A stretch of DNA of 64,000 nucleotides from Symbioplanes lichenis (lineage in GTDB: Bacteria > Actinomycetota > Actinomycetes > Mycobacteriales > Micromonosporaceae), in contig NZ_JAUZQD010000007.1 of the NCBI RefSeq assembly GCF_030709675.1, positions 372,001 through 436,000 on the forward strand, written 5' to 3'. Both the position numbers and the translations under genes were made by a program. The notes beneath the pieces are model-generated. The model saw nothing but the letters and a program-made list of their open reading frames with translations, searched no databases and was not told the origin of the DNA. Shown piece after piece: positions 1-8,760 of this stretch (the first letter of the stretch is position 1; each line of letters begins with the position of its first letter).

Positions 1-1109
1 GGCTCTTCCCGCTGTTCGCCGGGTCGCCCGCCGCCCTGGCCGTACTCGGCGTGATGGCCGCGGTCACCCTTTTGCTCGGCGCGCTGACCGCGACCGCGCA
101 GGACGACCTGAAACGCGTGCTGGCCTGGTCGACCGTCTCCCAGATCGGCTACATGACCGCCGCCCTGGCCGTCGGCTCGCCCGCCGCGGCGCTGTTCCAC
201 CTGCTCAGTCACGCGGCGTTCAAGGCGCTGCTGTTCCTGGCGGCCGGCGCGGTGATCCACGCCCTGGGCACCAACTCGCTCACGCACATGGGCGGGCTGC
301 GGCGGCACATGCCGGTGACGTTCTGGTCGTTCGTGATCGGACTCGGCGCGCTGGCGGGCGTACCCCCGCTGTCGGGTTTCTGGTCCAAGGAGAACGTCTT
401 GGTCGCCGCCGCGCACGCGATCGAGGGCGACGGCCCGGCGCCCGTGTGGGCCGGCTGGGTGGTCTACGTCGCCGCGCTGGCCGGCGTCGCGATCACCGCC
501 TGGTACGCGACCCGCCTCCTGCTGCGTACCTTCTTCGGCCGCTCGCGGTCCGAGCAGTGGTCGGTCGGCTTCGACGACGCCCGCTACGACGTCCCGCCGG
601 GCCCGCCGCACGATCCGCCGCGGGCCATGCGCTGGCCGCTGATCGTGCTCGCCGTGCCCGCGCTGCTCGCCGGGTTCGCGGCGTTCCTGCCGGCCTTCCG
701 CGCGGCGCTCGAGCTCGAGTCCCCGCACCTCAGCGTGTCGATCGTGCTGCCGCTGCTGCTCACCGCGGTGGGCATCGCGAACGCCTGGTGGCTCTGGCAC
801 TCCGCCCCGGGCCACGATCCGGTGCGGGAGCTGGGTCGCGCGCGGCCGCTGCTCGCCGCAGGCTTCCGGATCGACCAACTGCAACACCTTCTGGTCGTAC
901 GCCCGACGCGCGCGCTCGCCACAGCAGTGTTACGCGTCGACGAACGGGTCGTCGACGCCGCCGTCGAAGGCACCGGAACCACGGCGACCCGGCTGGGCGC
1001 CGCGCTCGCCACGGTCCACCGGACGGCGCTGCCCCGGGCGGCTGTGGCCGTGTTCGCCGGCGTGCTCGTCCTCGGCGCCGTCGCCGCGATCGTGGGAGCC
1101 GCCGCATGA
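1..1109 (+). CDS. nuoL: NADH-quinone oxidoreductase subunit L, 3' part (5' end outside window)
   Basis: Large proton-pumping membrane subunit of respiratory complex I (NADH to quinone), in the cytoplasmic membrane. The frame is open from base 3 to TGA at 1107-1109, so the N-terminal part lies upstream of the window. Visible are an antiporter-like block DDLKRVLAWSTVSQIGYM near base 105, the segment LSHAAFKALLFLAAGAVIH, and GVPPLSGFWSKENVL, all typical of NuoL/MrpA-type subunits. Hydrophobic helices and a long amphipathic C-terminal part follow. Its stop overlaps the nuoM start (ATGA), so translation is coupled. Identification is firm because nuoM and nuoN follow in order. Confidence 0.93.
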   Translation, partial: LFPLFAGSPAALAVLGVMAAVTLLLGALTATAQDDLKRVLAWSTVSQIGYMTAALAVGSPAAALFHLLSHAAFKALLFLAAGAVIHALGTNSLTHMGGLRRHMPVTFWSFVIGLGALAGVPPLSGFWSKENVLVAAAHAIEGDGPAPVWAGWVVYVAALAGVAITAWYATRLLLRTFFGRSRSEQWSVGFDDARYDVPPGPPHDPPRAMRWPLIVLAVPALLAGFAAFLPAFRAALELESPHLSVSIVLPLLLTAVGIANAWWLWHSAPGHDPVRELGRARPLLAAGFRIDQLQHLLVVRPTRALATAVLRVDERVVDAAVEGTGTTATRLGAALATVHRTALPRAAVAVFAGVLVLGAVAAIVGAAA

Positions 1110-2611
1110 CTCTCCTCCTGCAGATCCTGCTCGTCGCGGTGGTCGCGATTCCGGTCGCCGGGGCGGCCGTGGTCGCCCTGATGCCCGCGAGCCGGGACCG
1201 GGGCGCGCGCGTCGTCGCGACCGTCTTCGCCGCGGCGGGGCTCGTGGCGGCTCTTGTCCTGGTGCTCTGGCCCTACCTGCGGGGTGTCGGCGGCGATCCG
1301 ACGCTGGGACCGTGGGCCGAGATCGACGCCGCCTGGGTGCCCGCGCTCGGTGTCGACTTCCATCTGGGTGTGGACGGCTTGTCCGCCCCGCTCGTGGTGC
1401 TGACCGCGTTGCTGACGCTGCTCTGTTGCGCGTACACGGTGTGGAAGGTGCCGGCGGGCGGCTCCGGGCGTACCCTCGCGGGTCTGCTCTTGATCTTGGA
1501 AGCCGGCATCCTCGGCACCTTCCTCGCGCTCGACCTGGTCTTGTTCTTCGTGTTCTTCGAGGTCGTGCTCCTGCCGATGTACGCCGTCATCGCCGGCTGG
1601 GGCGGCCCGGACCGCCGGCGCGCGGCGCGCAAGTTCGTGCTCTACACACTGTTCGGCTCGGTCCTGCTGCTGCTCGGCGTCTTCACCGTCGTCGTGGCGG
1701 CGGGCACGGGCGACATGCTCGCGCTGGCGGGTGGGTTCGGCCTGTCGCACACCACGCAGTACGTGGCCTTCGCGCTCTTCGCGGTCGCGTTCGCCGTCAA
1801 GGCGCCCCTCTGGCCCCTGCACTCGTGGCTGCCGGACGCGCACACCGAGGCGCCCACGGTCGGCAGTGTGATCCTCGCGGGCGTGCTGCTCAAGATGGGT
1901 ACGTACGGGCTCATCCGGGTCGGCGTCGGCGTCGCGCCGGAGGGGGCGGTGTGGGCGTCCCCGGTGCTCGGCATCCTCGCCGTGGCGGCGATCCTCGTGG
2001 GGTCGCTCGTGTGCCTGCGGCAGACCGAACTCAAGCGCCTGATCGCGTACTCCAGCGTCAGCCACATGGGGTTCGTCCTGCTCGGCATCGCGACCCACAC
2101 GGTGACCGGCCTGCAGGCGGCGCTGATCGGCAACATCGCGCACGGCGTCATCACGGGCCTGCTGTTCTTCCTGGCCGGCGCGATCAAGGACCGTACGCAC
2201 ACCGGCGCCCTCGCCGACCTCGGCGGCCTGCGCGAGACGGCGCCCCGGCTGGCCGGCCTGCTGGGCTTCGCGGCGATCGCCTCGCTGGGGCTGCCGGGGC
2301 TGGCGGGCTTCTGGGGCGAGGCGTTCGCCGTGGTCGCCGCCGTCGAGCGTGGCGGCGCACTGTGGACGACGCTCGCGGTGCTGGCCGCGCTCGGCGGCGC
2401 CCTGACGGCGGTCTACTTCCTGCGGCTGCTGCGCCGGGTCACGCACGGCCCGGCGAGCCCCGCGGTCACCGGAGTGCCGGCGATCTCCCGGCCGGAATGG
2501 TGGGCCTGGTCACCGCTCGTCCTGCTCGCGCTCGCCGTGGGCCTGGTGCCCGCGCTGGCGCTGACCGGCACCCTCGACCCGCTGGCCGCCCTGACCGGAG
2601 CGCTGCGATGA
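1106..2611 (+). CDS. nuoM: NADH-quinone oxidoreductase subunit M
   Basis: Antiporter-like proton-pumping membrane subunit of complex I. The 501-residue product is almost entirely transmembrane. Family signatures are FFEVVLLPMYAVIAGWGG, APLWPLHSWLPDAHTEAP (the H-x-W-L-P-D-A-H block of the quinone oxidoreductase family) and LKRLIAYSSVSHMGFVLLG. The ATG overlaps the nuoL stop by four bases and the stop overlaps the nuoN start (ATGA), indicating one polycistronic, coupled unit. Length is normal for the family. Nothing looks damaged. Confidence 0.96.
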   Translation: MTLLLQILLVAVVAIPVAGAAVVALMPASRDRGARVVATVFAAAGLVAALVLVLWPYLRGVGGDPTLGPWAEIDAAWVPALGVDFHLGVDGLSAPLVVLTALLTLLCCAYTVWKVPAGGSGRTLAGLLLILEAGILGTFLALDLVLFFVFFEVVLLPMYAVIAGWGGPDRRRAARKFVLYTLFGSVLLLLGVFTVVVAAGTGDMLALAGGFGLSHTTQYVAFALFAVAFAVKAPLWPLHSWLPDAHTEAPTVGSVILAGVLLKMGTYGLIRVGVGVAPEGAVWASPVLGILAVAAILVGSLVCLRQTELKRLIAYSSVSHMGFVLLGIATHTVTGLQAALIGNIAHGVITGLLFFLAGAIKDRTHTGALADLGGLRETAPRLAGLLGFAAIASLGLPGLAGFWGEAFAVVAAVERGGALWTTLAVLAALGGALTAVYFLRLLRRVTHGPASPAVTGVPAISRPEWWAWSPLVLLALAVGLVPALALTGTLDPLAALTGALR

Positions 2612-4026
2612 CCCAGGCTGTCAACCACGTCGCCCTGCTGCCCCTGTACGCCGCCGCCGGCACAGCGATCCTGATCCTGCTCGCGGATCTCTTCCTCGGG
2701 CGGTTCCAGCTGGCCGCCGGGCTGCTCGGCGCGGCGGGGACGGCGGTGTGCGCGCTCGTGCCCCGCGACACCGGCACCTTCTGTACGGGTGACCTCTGCT
2801 CGTGGGTCGTCACTTCCCGGGCTGCCCTGCTGACACTCGTCTTCGCAGCTCTCACAGCCGGCGTGCTGGCACTGTCCGCCCCGGTGCTCCGCCAGGGGTA
2901 CGCGCCGCCGGGGGAGTACCCGTTCCTGCTCGCCTGTTCGATGGCGGGGGGCGTCGTGGTGGCGTACGCGGGGGATCTGATCACTTTGATCGTCGGCCTG
3001 GAGACGCTGACCCTGCCGCTGTACGTGCTGGTCGGCCTGCGCCGAGGCCGCTCCCTGCTGGCCGGGGCGAGCGCCGCCGTCACGTTCTTCCTGATCAGCG
3101 TCATCTCCACCGCGGTCGCCCTGCTCGGCGCCGCCCTGCTCTACGCCGCGACCGGCGCCCTGCACCTGACCGCCCTCCACGACGCGACGGGACAGTTCGC
3201 AGCCTTGGGTACGGCCGGCGCCGCTCTGCTCGTCGTCGGCTTCGCCTTCAAGGTCGCCGCCGTGCCGTTGCACGCCTGGGCCCCCGCGACCTATGACGGG
3301 GCGCCGGTGCCGGTGGCCGCGTACCTGTCGACCGCGTCCAAGCTCGGCGGCGTGCTGGCCCTGGCCGCCGTCGTCCAGCGCCTGGACACCGGCCCGGTCG
3401 TCGCCGTCCTCGCCGTCCTCACCATGACCGTGGGCAACCTGGTCGCCCTCCGCCAGGAGCGCATGGTCCGCCTCCTCGCCTGGTCGTCCGTCGCCCAGGC
3501 CGGCTACATCCTGGCCCCCCTGGCCGCCGCCGGCGTCGAGGCAGCCCTCGCGTACGCCATCTTCTTCGTCCTGCTGGAATTCGTCGCCTTCGCGGCCGTG
3601 GCGGCTCTGCGCGGGCCCGGCGCCGACGGCGGAGCGCTGCTCGCCTACCGGGGCGCCGGCCGCCGCAACCCCTGGGTGGGCGCGGCCCTGGTCCTGGCCC
3701 TCGCCGGCCTCGCCGGTCTGCCCCCGGGCCTCGCCGGCCTCTTCGCCAAGGTCACCATCGTCGAGTCCCTGATCGCCGCCGGCTGGGGCTGGCTGGCCGG
3801 CGTGGTGGCGCTCAACGCGGTCATCGCCCTGGCCTACTACGTACGGGTGGCCGCCCTGCTCTACACGGTCCCGCAGTCGCCGGGCATCTCGGTCCTCGAC
3901 CCGGCCCTGCTCCCCGCCCGCGCCCGGGTCCCCCTCGCCCTCACGACAACACTCCTGGTCGGGGCCGTGGTCGCCGTGCTGGCCGGTTTCGCCCCCCAGT
4001 CGATCTTCGACACCCTCGCCGGCTGA
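2608..4026 (+). CDS. nuoN: NADH-quinone oxidoreductase subunit N
   Basis: Third antiporter-like membrane subunit of complex I; last nuo gene of the operon. The 472-residue product is highly hydrophobic and carries FKVAAVPLHAWAPATYDGAP and MVRLLAWSSVAQAGYILAPL, the NuoN versions of the motifs in nuoM. The start was chosen at the ATG overlapping the nuoM stop (ATGA). It ends at TGA 4024-4026, which again overlaps the next start (an acetyltransferase). The nuo operon therefore reads directly into an unrelated small enzyme gene. Confidence 0.95.
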   Translation: MTQAVNHVALLPLYAAAGTAILILLADLFLGRFQLAAGLLGAAGTAVCALVPRDTGTFCTGDLCSWVVTSRAALLTLVFAALTAGVLALSAPVLRQGYAPPGEYPFLLACSMAGGVVVAYAGDLITLIVGLETLTLPLYVLVGLRRGRSLLAGASAAVTFFLISVISTAVALLGAALLYAATGALHLTALHDATGQFAALGTAGAALLVVGFAFKVAAVPLHAWAPATYDGAPVPVAAYLSTASKLGGVLALAAVVQRLDTGPVVAVLAVLTMTVGNLVALRQERMVRLLAWSSVAQAGYILAPLAAAGVEAALAYAIFFVLLEFVAFAAVAALRGPGADGGALLAYRGAGRRNPWVGAALVLALAGLAGLPPGLAGLFAKVTIVESLIAAGWGWLAGVVALNAVIALAYYVRVAALLYTVPQSPGISVLDPALLPARARVPLALTTTLLVGAVVAVLAGFAPQSIFDTLAG

Positions 4027-4550
4027 TGCCGATACCGCCGGTCGAGCTGACTGTGGCGGGCATGCGACTGCGGCCGCCTCATGTCGACGACGCTCCGGCT
4101 GTGCTGGCGCTGGCCCGGGACCCGGACGTTCGCCTCTGGAACCCCCGCTGCCGGATCCCCGACGAACCGGCCGCCGTCGCCGCATGTCTGGCCGACGCCG
4201 ACTGGACCACCGGCGCGACCTTCTCCATCCTCGACGAGGCCACCGGCACCTACGCGGGAACCATCGCCCTGCACGACATCGACCCCGGCCGCGCGCAGGC
4301 GCACATCGGCTATCGGATCGCGCCGTGGACCCGCGAGCGAGGACTGGCCACCGCCTGTGTGCGGACCGTTGCGGGGTGGGCTTCGGCGAAGCTGGGAATG
4401 CGGCGGATCGTGCTCACCCACGCGGTGGAGAACATCGCCTCCTGCCGGGTGGCGGAGAAGGCCGGCTTCGCCCTGACCGGCACGACGCCGGCAAGCAAGC
4501 GCTTCGGAGACGGCCTCCTGCACGACGAACATGTGCACGCCCTGACCTAG
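4026..4550 (+). CDS. GNAT N-acetyltransferase, RimJ/RimL-like
   Basis: Predicted acetyl-CoA dependent N-acetyltransferase of 174 residues. The start MRLRPPHVDDAPAVLALARD, the central IGYRIAPWTRERGLATACV (acetyl-CoA loop region) and the C-terminal NIASCRVAEKAGFALTGT are characteristic of the Acetyltransf_3 (RimJ/RimL) branch of the GNAT superfamily. The substrate cannot be told from sequence; protein N-termini and small amines are known for the family. Its ATG overlaps the nuoN stop, so it is probably the last cistron of that transcript. Similarity to an AICE replication gene begins within two bases of its stop codon, marking the edge of the accessory region. Confidence 0.85.
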   Translation: MPIPPVELTVAGMRLRPPHVDDAPAVLALARDPDVRLWNPRCRIPDEPAAVAACLADADWTTGATFSILDEATGTYAGTIALHDIDPGRAQAHIGYRIAPWTRERGLATACVRTVAGWASAKLGMRRIVLTHAVENIASCRVAEKAGFALTGTTPASKRFGDGLLHDEHVHALT

Positions 4551-4551
4551 G

Positions 4552-5373
4552 GCCTACCACCAGGTGTGGTGGCCGGCGACGACGACGCTTCGCTACCCGC
4601 TCGACCGGCTACCCGTCTTCGACGCAGAAGCGGAAGCCTGGCTCGATCCGGACACGCGAACGCCGCTGCCGACGTGGGATAAGTCCCTGGACGCCGTCGA
4701 CGCCGACCCGGACGCGCGGCCGGCACACGTGGTGCGGTTCGGGCCACAGGTCAAGGCCAAGGGCGTCGACCCCGGCGCGCAAGACGTAAGCCGCACCATC
4801 GGTTACATCATCAAGTACGTGACCAAGTCCGCGGCGGACTGCCACAGCATCACCAGCGACCCGTAACGCGACCACGCCGACCGCCTCTGGCGCGAGCTGC
4901 GCGTCACGCCATGCTCAGAGCGCTGCGCCAATTGGCTGCTCTACGCCATCCAGCCCAAAAAGGCACACGGCAAGCTGCGACCCGGCCACTGCAAGGGCCG
5001 GGTTCACCAGAAGACCACCCTCGGCATCGGCGGCCGGCGCGTCCTCGTCTCCCGCAACCGGTCCGGCAAGACCCTCGCCGACCACCGCGCCGACGCACAC
5101 GCCTGGGTCAAGGCGCTGCTCGGCGTCAGCGATGAGGCGGCCACCGCGCCGGCCGCCGACTCGCAGAAGGCGGCGCCAGCGCCCTTCGCATGGGAGATGG
5201 CCCGACACGGCGACCCCGACCTGCCGCCGCTCGAACACCGGCTCCTGCGGGCGCTGAGTCAACGCATCCAGCGACGCGCCCAGCTCGCCGCCGCTCGGCA
5301 ACGCGACAGACCGGCCGCCGATCTTTCGGCAACCGAGATCGGATCGACCAGCGATCACGAGGGGGACGGATAA
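4552..5373 (+). pseudogene. RepSA-like replication initiator, truncated and interrupted
   Basis: Reading in the frame of 4552, the translation starts AYHQVWWPATTTLRYPLDRL, runs through RTIGYIIKYVTKSAADCH, then meets TAA at 4864-4866. It continues in the same frame with HADRLWRELRVTPCSERCAN, ANWLLYAIQPKKA, TTLGIGGRRVLVSR and SGKTLADHRADAHAW to TAA at 5371-5373. These segments match, from memory, the C-terminal half of RepSA-type initiators of pSAM2-like AICEs. The N-terminal half is absent and the fragment abuts the upstream acetyltransferase stop. The internal TAA probably arose from CAA or GAA. No frameshift is needed to join the two halves. Judged non-functional. Confidence 0.8.
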
Positions 5374-5378
5374 ACGAG

Positions 5379-5552
5379 TTGCTGACGGTTCCGGAAGTGC
5401 TCGCTGAGCTGAGCGTCTCCCGGTCGACGTGGTTCTACTGGCGGCAGATCAGCAAGGGTCCGCGAACGATCAAGCTGCCGAACGGTGAGCTGCGAGTTCG
5501 CCGGTCCGCGCTCTACGTGTGGCTTGGCCAACTCGAAGGGCGGGCGGCGTGA
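5379..5552 (+). CDS. xis: Excisionase / HTH DNA-binding protein of the AICE
   Basis: Short winged-HTH (MerR/excisionase-like) protein of about 57 residues. LTVPEVLAELSVSRSTWFYW is the helix-turn-helix and GELRVRRSALYVWL the wing and C-terminal helix, as in AlpA/Xis proteins of AICEs. By analogy it would assist the neighbouring integrase in excision. The start is uncertain: a purine-rich stretch (GAGGGGGA at 5359-5366) precedes TTG at 5379 and no ATG or GTG is suitably placed. Its stop overlaps the integrase start (GTGA), the usual xis-int coupling. Confidence 0.75.
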   Translation: MLTVPEVLAELSVSRSTWFYWRQISKGPRTIKLPNGELRVRRSALYVWLGQLEGRAA

Positions 5553-7150
5553 AGAGCTTCGAGTTCCAGGTCTGGGAGATCACCAAGCGGGCTGACCGGA
5601 AGGCTCGGCCGTGGCGCGTCCGGTGGGCCGTCTCCGGCAAGCGCTTCGAGGACACTTTCCGCACCAAGGCCCTGGTCGACTTGTTCCGCTCGGTCCTGCT
5701 CAAGGCCGCGAACGACGGCGAGCCGTTCGACACCGACTCCGGGCGGCCGTGGTTCGAGGTACGCGCACAGCAGGCTGTCAGCTGGTACGCGCACGTCCGC
5801 GAGTACATGAAAGCCAAGTGGCCCCGGCTCGCCGCCAAGTCGCGTCGAGGCACCGTGGAGGCGCTGACGCACGTGACGCTCCTGATGACGACGGGCGCCA
5901 AGCGCGGACGGCCCTCTGACGCAGCGCTGCGGGAGGCGCTGTACGCCTACGCGCTAAACCCTCGCCGCTGGTCCGAGGAACCGTCCGACACGCACGCAGC
6001 GGCGCTGGCCTGGCTGGAACGGGAGTCGCTATCCGTCACGGAGCTGGACACCACGGCGACCGTCCGCCGAGTCCTGGACGGCCTGTGCGTCAGGATCGAC
6101 GGCAAGCCGGCCGCCGCCAGCACCATTCGGCGTAAACGGGCCATTCTCTACAACGCGGTGGGCTACGCCGTCGAGCTGGGCCGCCTAGACGTTAATCCAA
6201 TCGACCGGATCCAGTGGACGGCACCGGAGGTCGCCTCAGGTGTGGATCGCCGAATGGTCGCCAACCCGGCCCAGGTCGCTGCACTGCTCGATGCTCTGCA
6301 GTCGATCGGCAAGCGGACTGATCGGGTCACAGCCTTCTTCGGATGCCTGTACTACGCTGGAACCCGTCCGTCTGAGGCGGCTGATTTGCGTCGGCCGGAC
6401 TGCGTGCTGCCCGGTCGTTGCGTCGACTGCGATACCAAGCTGCCCGACGTCACCGCGGCGCCAGCCGCCGTTCGCCAGCACGAGAAGGTTAAGTACGGCT
6501 GGGGGCAAATCACGCTCGCTGAGACTGCTCCTCGGGCCGGCACGGCATGGACTGACGACGGCCAAGCGCACGAGCGGCGCGGGCTCAAGCACCGGTCTCG
6601 CAGGGATACCCGGTCGGTTCCGATCCCGCCGCAGCTGTTGGCGCTGCTGCACCGGCACATCAGGGACTACGGGACGGCGCCGGATGGCCGGCTGTTTCGA
6701 GGTCTGCGTGGTGGGCCTCTGTCCGAGTCCGTCTACAACCGGTGGTGGAAGCTTGCGCGCAAACAGGCATTTACCCCTGTACAGATCGCCTCGCCACTGG
6801 CTCGGCGGCCGTACGATCTTCGCCACGCCGCTGCGTCGCTCTGGCTCAACGCGGGGGTGCCTGCCACCGAGGTGGCTCATCGGCTCGGCCACAGTGTTGC
6901 GGTGCTGCTTCGGGTTTACGCGAACTGCATCGACGGTGACGCGGCCAGCGTAAATGACCGCATCGGCGGATGCCTTGCGATGACAGATTGTGCCTTCCGG
7001 TGCTTGAGGCGCCCCGACATGGGCTGCGCTGGCTTCGCATGCTCATCTCAAGCTCCGTCCGCGACGCAGCGCCTCTGCGATCAATTCTCTCGCAATCACC
7101 GACGGCATAGTCTGAGATGGAGCACAAGGCCGTACCGCCTGGCGGAATAA
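5549..7150 (+). CDS. int: Tyrosine site-specific integrase of the AICE
   Basis: Tyrosine recombinase predicted to integrate the element at tRNA-Tyr. The GTG start overlaps the xis stop. The catalytic set is visible: Arg273 in GTRPSEAADL, Arg425-His426 in RPYDLRHAAAS, His448 in RLGHSV and the nucleophile Tyr457 in LLRVYANC. The box II position that is usually His is Tyr, which I recall as common in streptomycete integrases. The last roughly 55 residues, after GGCLAMTDC, are Cys/Arg/Ser-rich and do not resemble a normal integrase tail, so the original stop may have been lost. Enzyme core intact; activity is plausible but unproven. Confidence 0.9.
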   Translation: MKSFEFQVWEITKRADRKARPWRVRWAVSGKRFEDTFRTKALVDLFRSVLLKAANDGEPFDTDSGRPWFEVRAQQAVSWYAHVREYMKAKWPRLAAKSRRGTVEALTHVTLLMTTGAKRGRPSDAALREALYAYALNPRRWSEEPSDTHAAALAWLERESLSVTELDTTATVRRVLDGLCVRIDGKPAAASTIRRKRAILYNAVGYAVELGRLDVNPIDRIQWTAPEVASGVDRRMVANPAQVAALLDALQSIGKRTDRVTAFFGCLYYAGTRPSEAADLRRPDCVLPGRCVDCDTKLPDVTAAPAAVRQHEKVKYGWGQITLAETAPRAGTAWTDDGQAHERRGLKHRSRRDTRSVPIPPQLLALLHRHIRDYGTAPDGRLFRGLRGGPLSESVYNRWWKLARKQAFTPVQIASPLARRPYDLRHAAASLWLNAGVPATEVAHRLGHSVAVLLRVYANCIDGDAASVNDRIGGCLAMTDCAFRCLRRPDMGCAGFACSSQAPSATQRLCDQFSRNHRRHSLRWSTRPYRLAE

Positions 7151-7188
7151 GGAAGACGTTGTTACGCGGCTGTGAGATCCTACCCGTT

Positions 7189-8529
7189 ATGGCCGACCGA
7201 AATCTACAAGCCATTGTTGATCTACTAATCACCGCAGCATCTCAAATGGTGCCGGCGCCCGACCAAAAACCGTGGGACTACGGATGGTGCGTTCCGGACT
7301 ACCGACACTCGCCAGGCGCAGCGATGTCCGGGCCTACTGGCCCAGTCGCCTTCACCTCGGAAGGTCTTGCAGCATGGGAGGAAGCCGCTACCAAGCTCCT
7401 GCGAGACAGAACAATCCTGGACCGCTTCGGTGAAGAAGAATTCTGGAGTGTATTGGGCTCCATGACAGTCGCAGCAGCGACGTCCGATGACCCCGTTGCA
7501 CTCGTATCAAACGGCGTCGGAAGATTGCGTGGATGCGATCCCGCGCTCACCATCATCCTTGTCGCGAATGTGGCTTGGGGGACTCCACCACTAGCAATAG
7601 GCAACTTCGTTATTGGCAACGCTGGTCATACCTTTGTGAAAGAGGTCAATAGGGCTGCAGGCCGGCGACGCGGCATTCCGCAGGAAACGGCAGACGCTTG
7701 GCTGAAGCGACAGATAGCGTCGCGAACTCGCGATGACCAATCGCCAACTCCAGTCGCCTTAGCATGCTGGACGCGTGGACAGCAGGCGCTCGCTCACGAC
7801 GAGGCCGAGCGCGCCTTGAGGAATCTTGTCGATCTATGCGTGCTTCTCGAAACGGATCTTCCTGCGCATAGAGTCTATCGGCGCGGTGATACCAATAGGC
7901 CGGGAGTCCGAGGTCTTAGGCTCGACCGTGGCGCAATTGAGGAAGGGCTTTCCAAACGCTCCCGCATTGAGCTCGCCTCCTTCCCTTTGGTTCTCAGCGA
8001 TTTGACTCCAGCCCGCGAGAGCACACAGTGGTTCAACACCGAGCCCTTACCACTAGGAGAGCTATTGGGGCAGGAAGAACTTAGGACAGTCGTCAGGTCA
8101 TGTTTCGCCGAGGATCCTATTTCGAACAGGATTCGAGTTGCCGCTAGGTGGTTCGCGGAAGCTCACTACACGCTAGCTGATGACGATGCCGCCTTGGCGC
8201 TCGGAGTAGCACTAGATGCACTATTGAGTGGCCAGCGTGCGCTACCGGGAAGCGCAATGGCAGACAGATTCGCACTCCTCGAACCGGAAGCGAGTGAGCG
8301 ACGAGAGCGGGTGAAAGCATATCTGGATTTCTACGGTGTCCGTAGTAGCGTTGCTCACGGAGGGCGTAGCAGCCGCCTCGATCAGAAGGATTTTGTTTCT
8401 CAATATCAAGCAGCAGTTCGGTGGGCAGCGCTCCAGACAGTCGCGATGCGCGACAAGTTCACGCCCTCTTCGGAGAAGCAAGTAGACGAACTGTTCGATG
8501 ACCTCAGGTGGGGTGCGCGATCCTGGTAG
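7189..8529 (+). CDS. HEPN-domain cargo protein (Apea-like HEPN), possible defence RNase
   Basis: Protein of 446 residues from ATG 7189, with clearly lower GC and different codon use than the core genes around it. Most of it (residues 1 to about 330) is not recognised. The C-terminal part, ALALGVALDALLSG to FYGVRSSVAHGGRSS, resembles the Apea-like HEPN fold. Arg385 and His390 form the R-X4-H motif that is catalytic in HEPN ribonucleases, within the usual VRS-x-x-AHG context. HEPN RNases act in toxin-antitoxin and abortive phage defence, so an RNase role is an inference. It sits between integrase and att site, the classic cargo position. An in-frame ATG at 7117 would add 24 residues but overlaps the int tail. 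No partner antitoxin is visible. Confidence 0.65.
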   Translation: MADRNLQAIVDLLITAASQMVPAPDQKPWDYGWCVPDYRHSPGAAMSGPTGPVAFTSEGLAAWEEAATKLLRDRTILDRFGEEEFWSVLGSMTVAAATSDDPVALVSNGVGRLRGCDPALTIILVANVAWGTPPLAIGNFVIGNAGHTFVKEVNRAAGRRRGIPQETADAWLKRQIASRTRDDQSPTPVALACWTRGQQALAHDEAERALRNLVDLCVLLETDLPAHRVYRRGDTNRPGVRGLRLDRGAIEEGLSKRSRIELASFPLVLSDLTPARESTQWFNTEPLPLGELLGQEELRTVVRSCFAEDPISNRIRVAARWFAEAHYTLADDDAALALGVALDALLSGQRALPGSAMADRFALLEPEASERRERVKAYLDFYGVRSSVAHGGRSSRLDQKDFVSQYQAAVRWAALQTVAMRDKFTPSSEKQVDELFDDLRWGARSW

Positions 8530-8657
8530 AGGAGCGAAGCTTGGCCTCACCCCACGGGCCGGCGGGCGGATCGTGGGCGACAGCACTCTTCGCATGGTCG
8601 GAAGCAGCAAAAAAGCCAGGTCAAAGTCGGTGCAGCTACGGACGTTCAGAGCCCTCC

Positions 8658-8706
8658 GTAAATCCGTCGCGAAAGCTACGAAGGTTCGAATCCTTCACCC
8701 GCCACC
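8658..8706 (+). repeat. tRNA-Tyr 3'-half duplicate, probable att site
   Basis: These 49 bases are identical to the minus strand of 20805-20757, from the GTA anticodon through the CC of the CCA end of tRNA-Tyr. The 5' half of the tRNA is absent here. A duplicated tRNA 3' half next to a tyrosine integrase is the hallmark of an att site. The following 8716-8760 resembles the tRNA-Tyr terminator with several differences. The copy is inverted relative to the intact tRNA, so simple attL x attR excision between the two would not work. Confidence 0.85.
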
Positions 8707-8715
8707 GGAAAGTTG

Positions 8716-8760
8716 AACGGCCTCGTGAGCTGCGGAAACGCGACTCGCGGGGCCGTTTTT
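8716..8760 (+). terminator. Terminator following the tRNA-Tyr fragment
   Basis: Stem AACGGCCTCG / CGGGGCCGTT (one G-T pair) with further internal pairing and a run of five T at 8756-8760. It parallels the terminator of the intact tRNA-Tyr at 20707-20747. The remainder of 8530-8950 has no convincing gene. Confidence 0.7.

Larger units (their letters stand above)
4551..8712 (+). mobile_element. AICE (pSAM2-like integrative element) remnant
   Basis: The block holds, in order and on one strand, a RepSA-like initiator remnant, a small HTH excisionase, a tyrosine integrase, a HEPN-motif cargo gene and a 49-nt copy of the 3' half of tRNA-Tyr. Rep-xis-int is the standard core of actinomycete integrative and conjugative elements that integrate in tRNA genes. 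No FtsK/SpoIIIE-type Tra translocase or other transfer gene is present, and the Rep gene is truncated and carries a nonsense codon. The element therefore looks unable to replicate or transfer. The left att site is not seen; the boundary at 4551 is the first base after the acetyltransferase stop. Confidence 0.8.

Noticed and set aside
584..2446. Long minus-strand open frames opposite nuoL and nuoM
   Set aside because: Products are Arg/Gln/His-rich, overlap well-supported genes and reflect high GC at third positions.
8498..8716. Short plus-strand frames across the tRNA-Tyr fragment
   Set aside because: The tail is translated tRNA sequence; no ribosome binding site.
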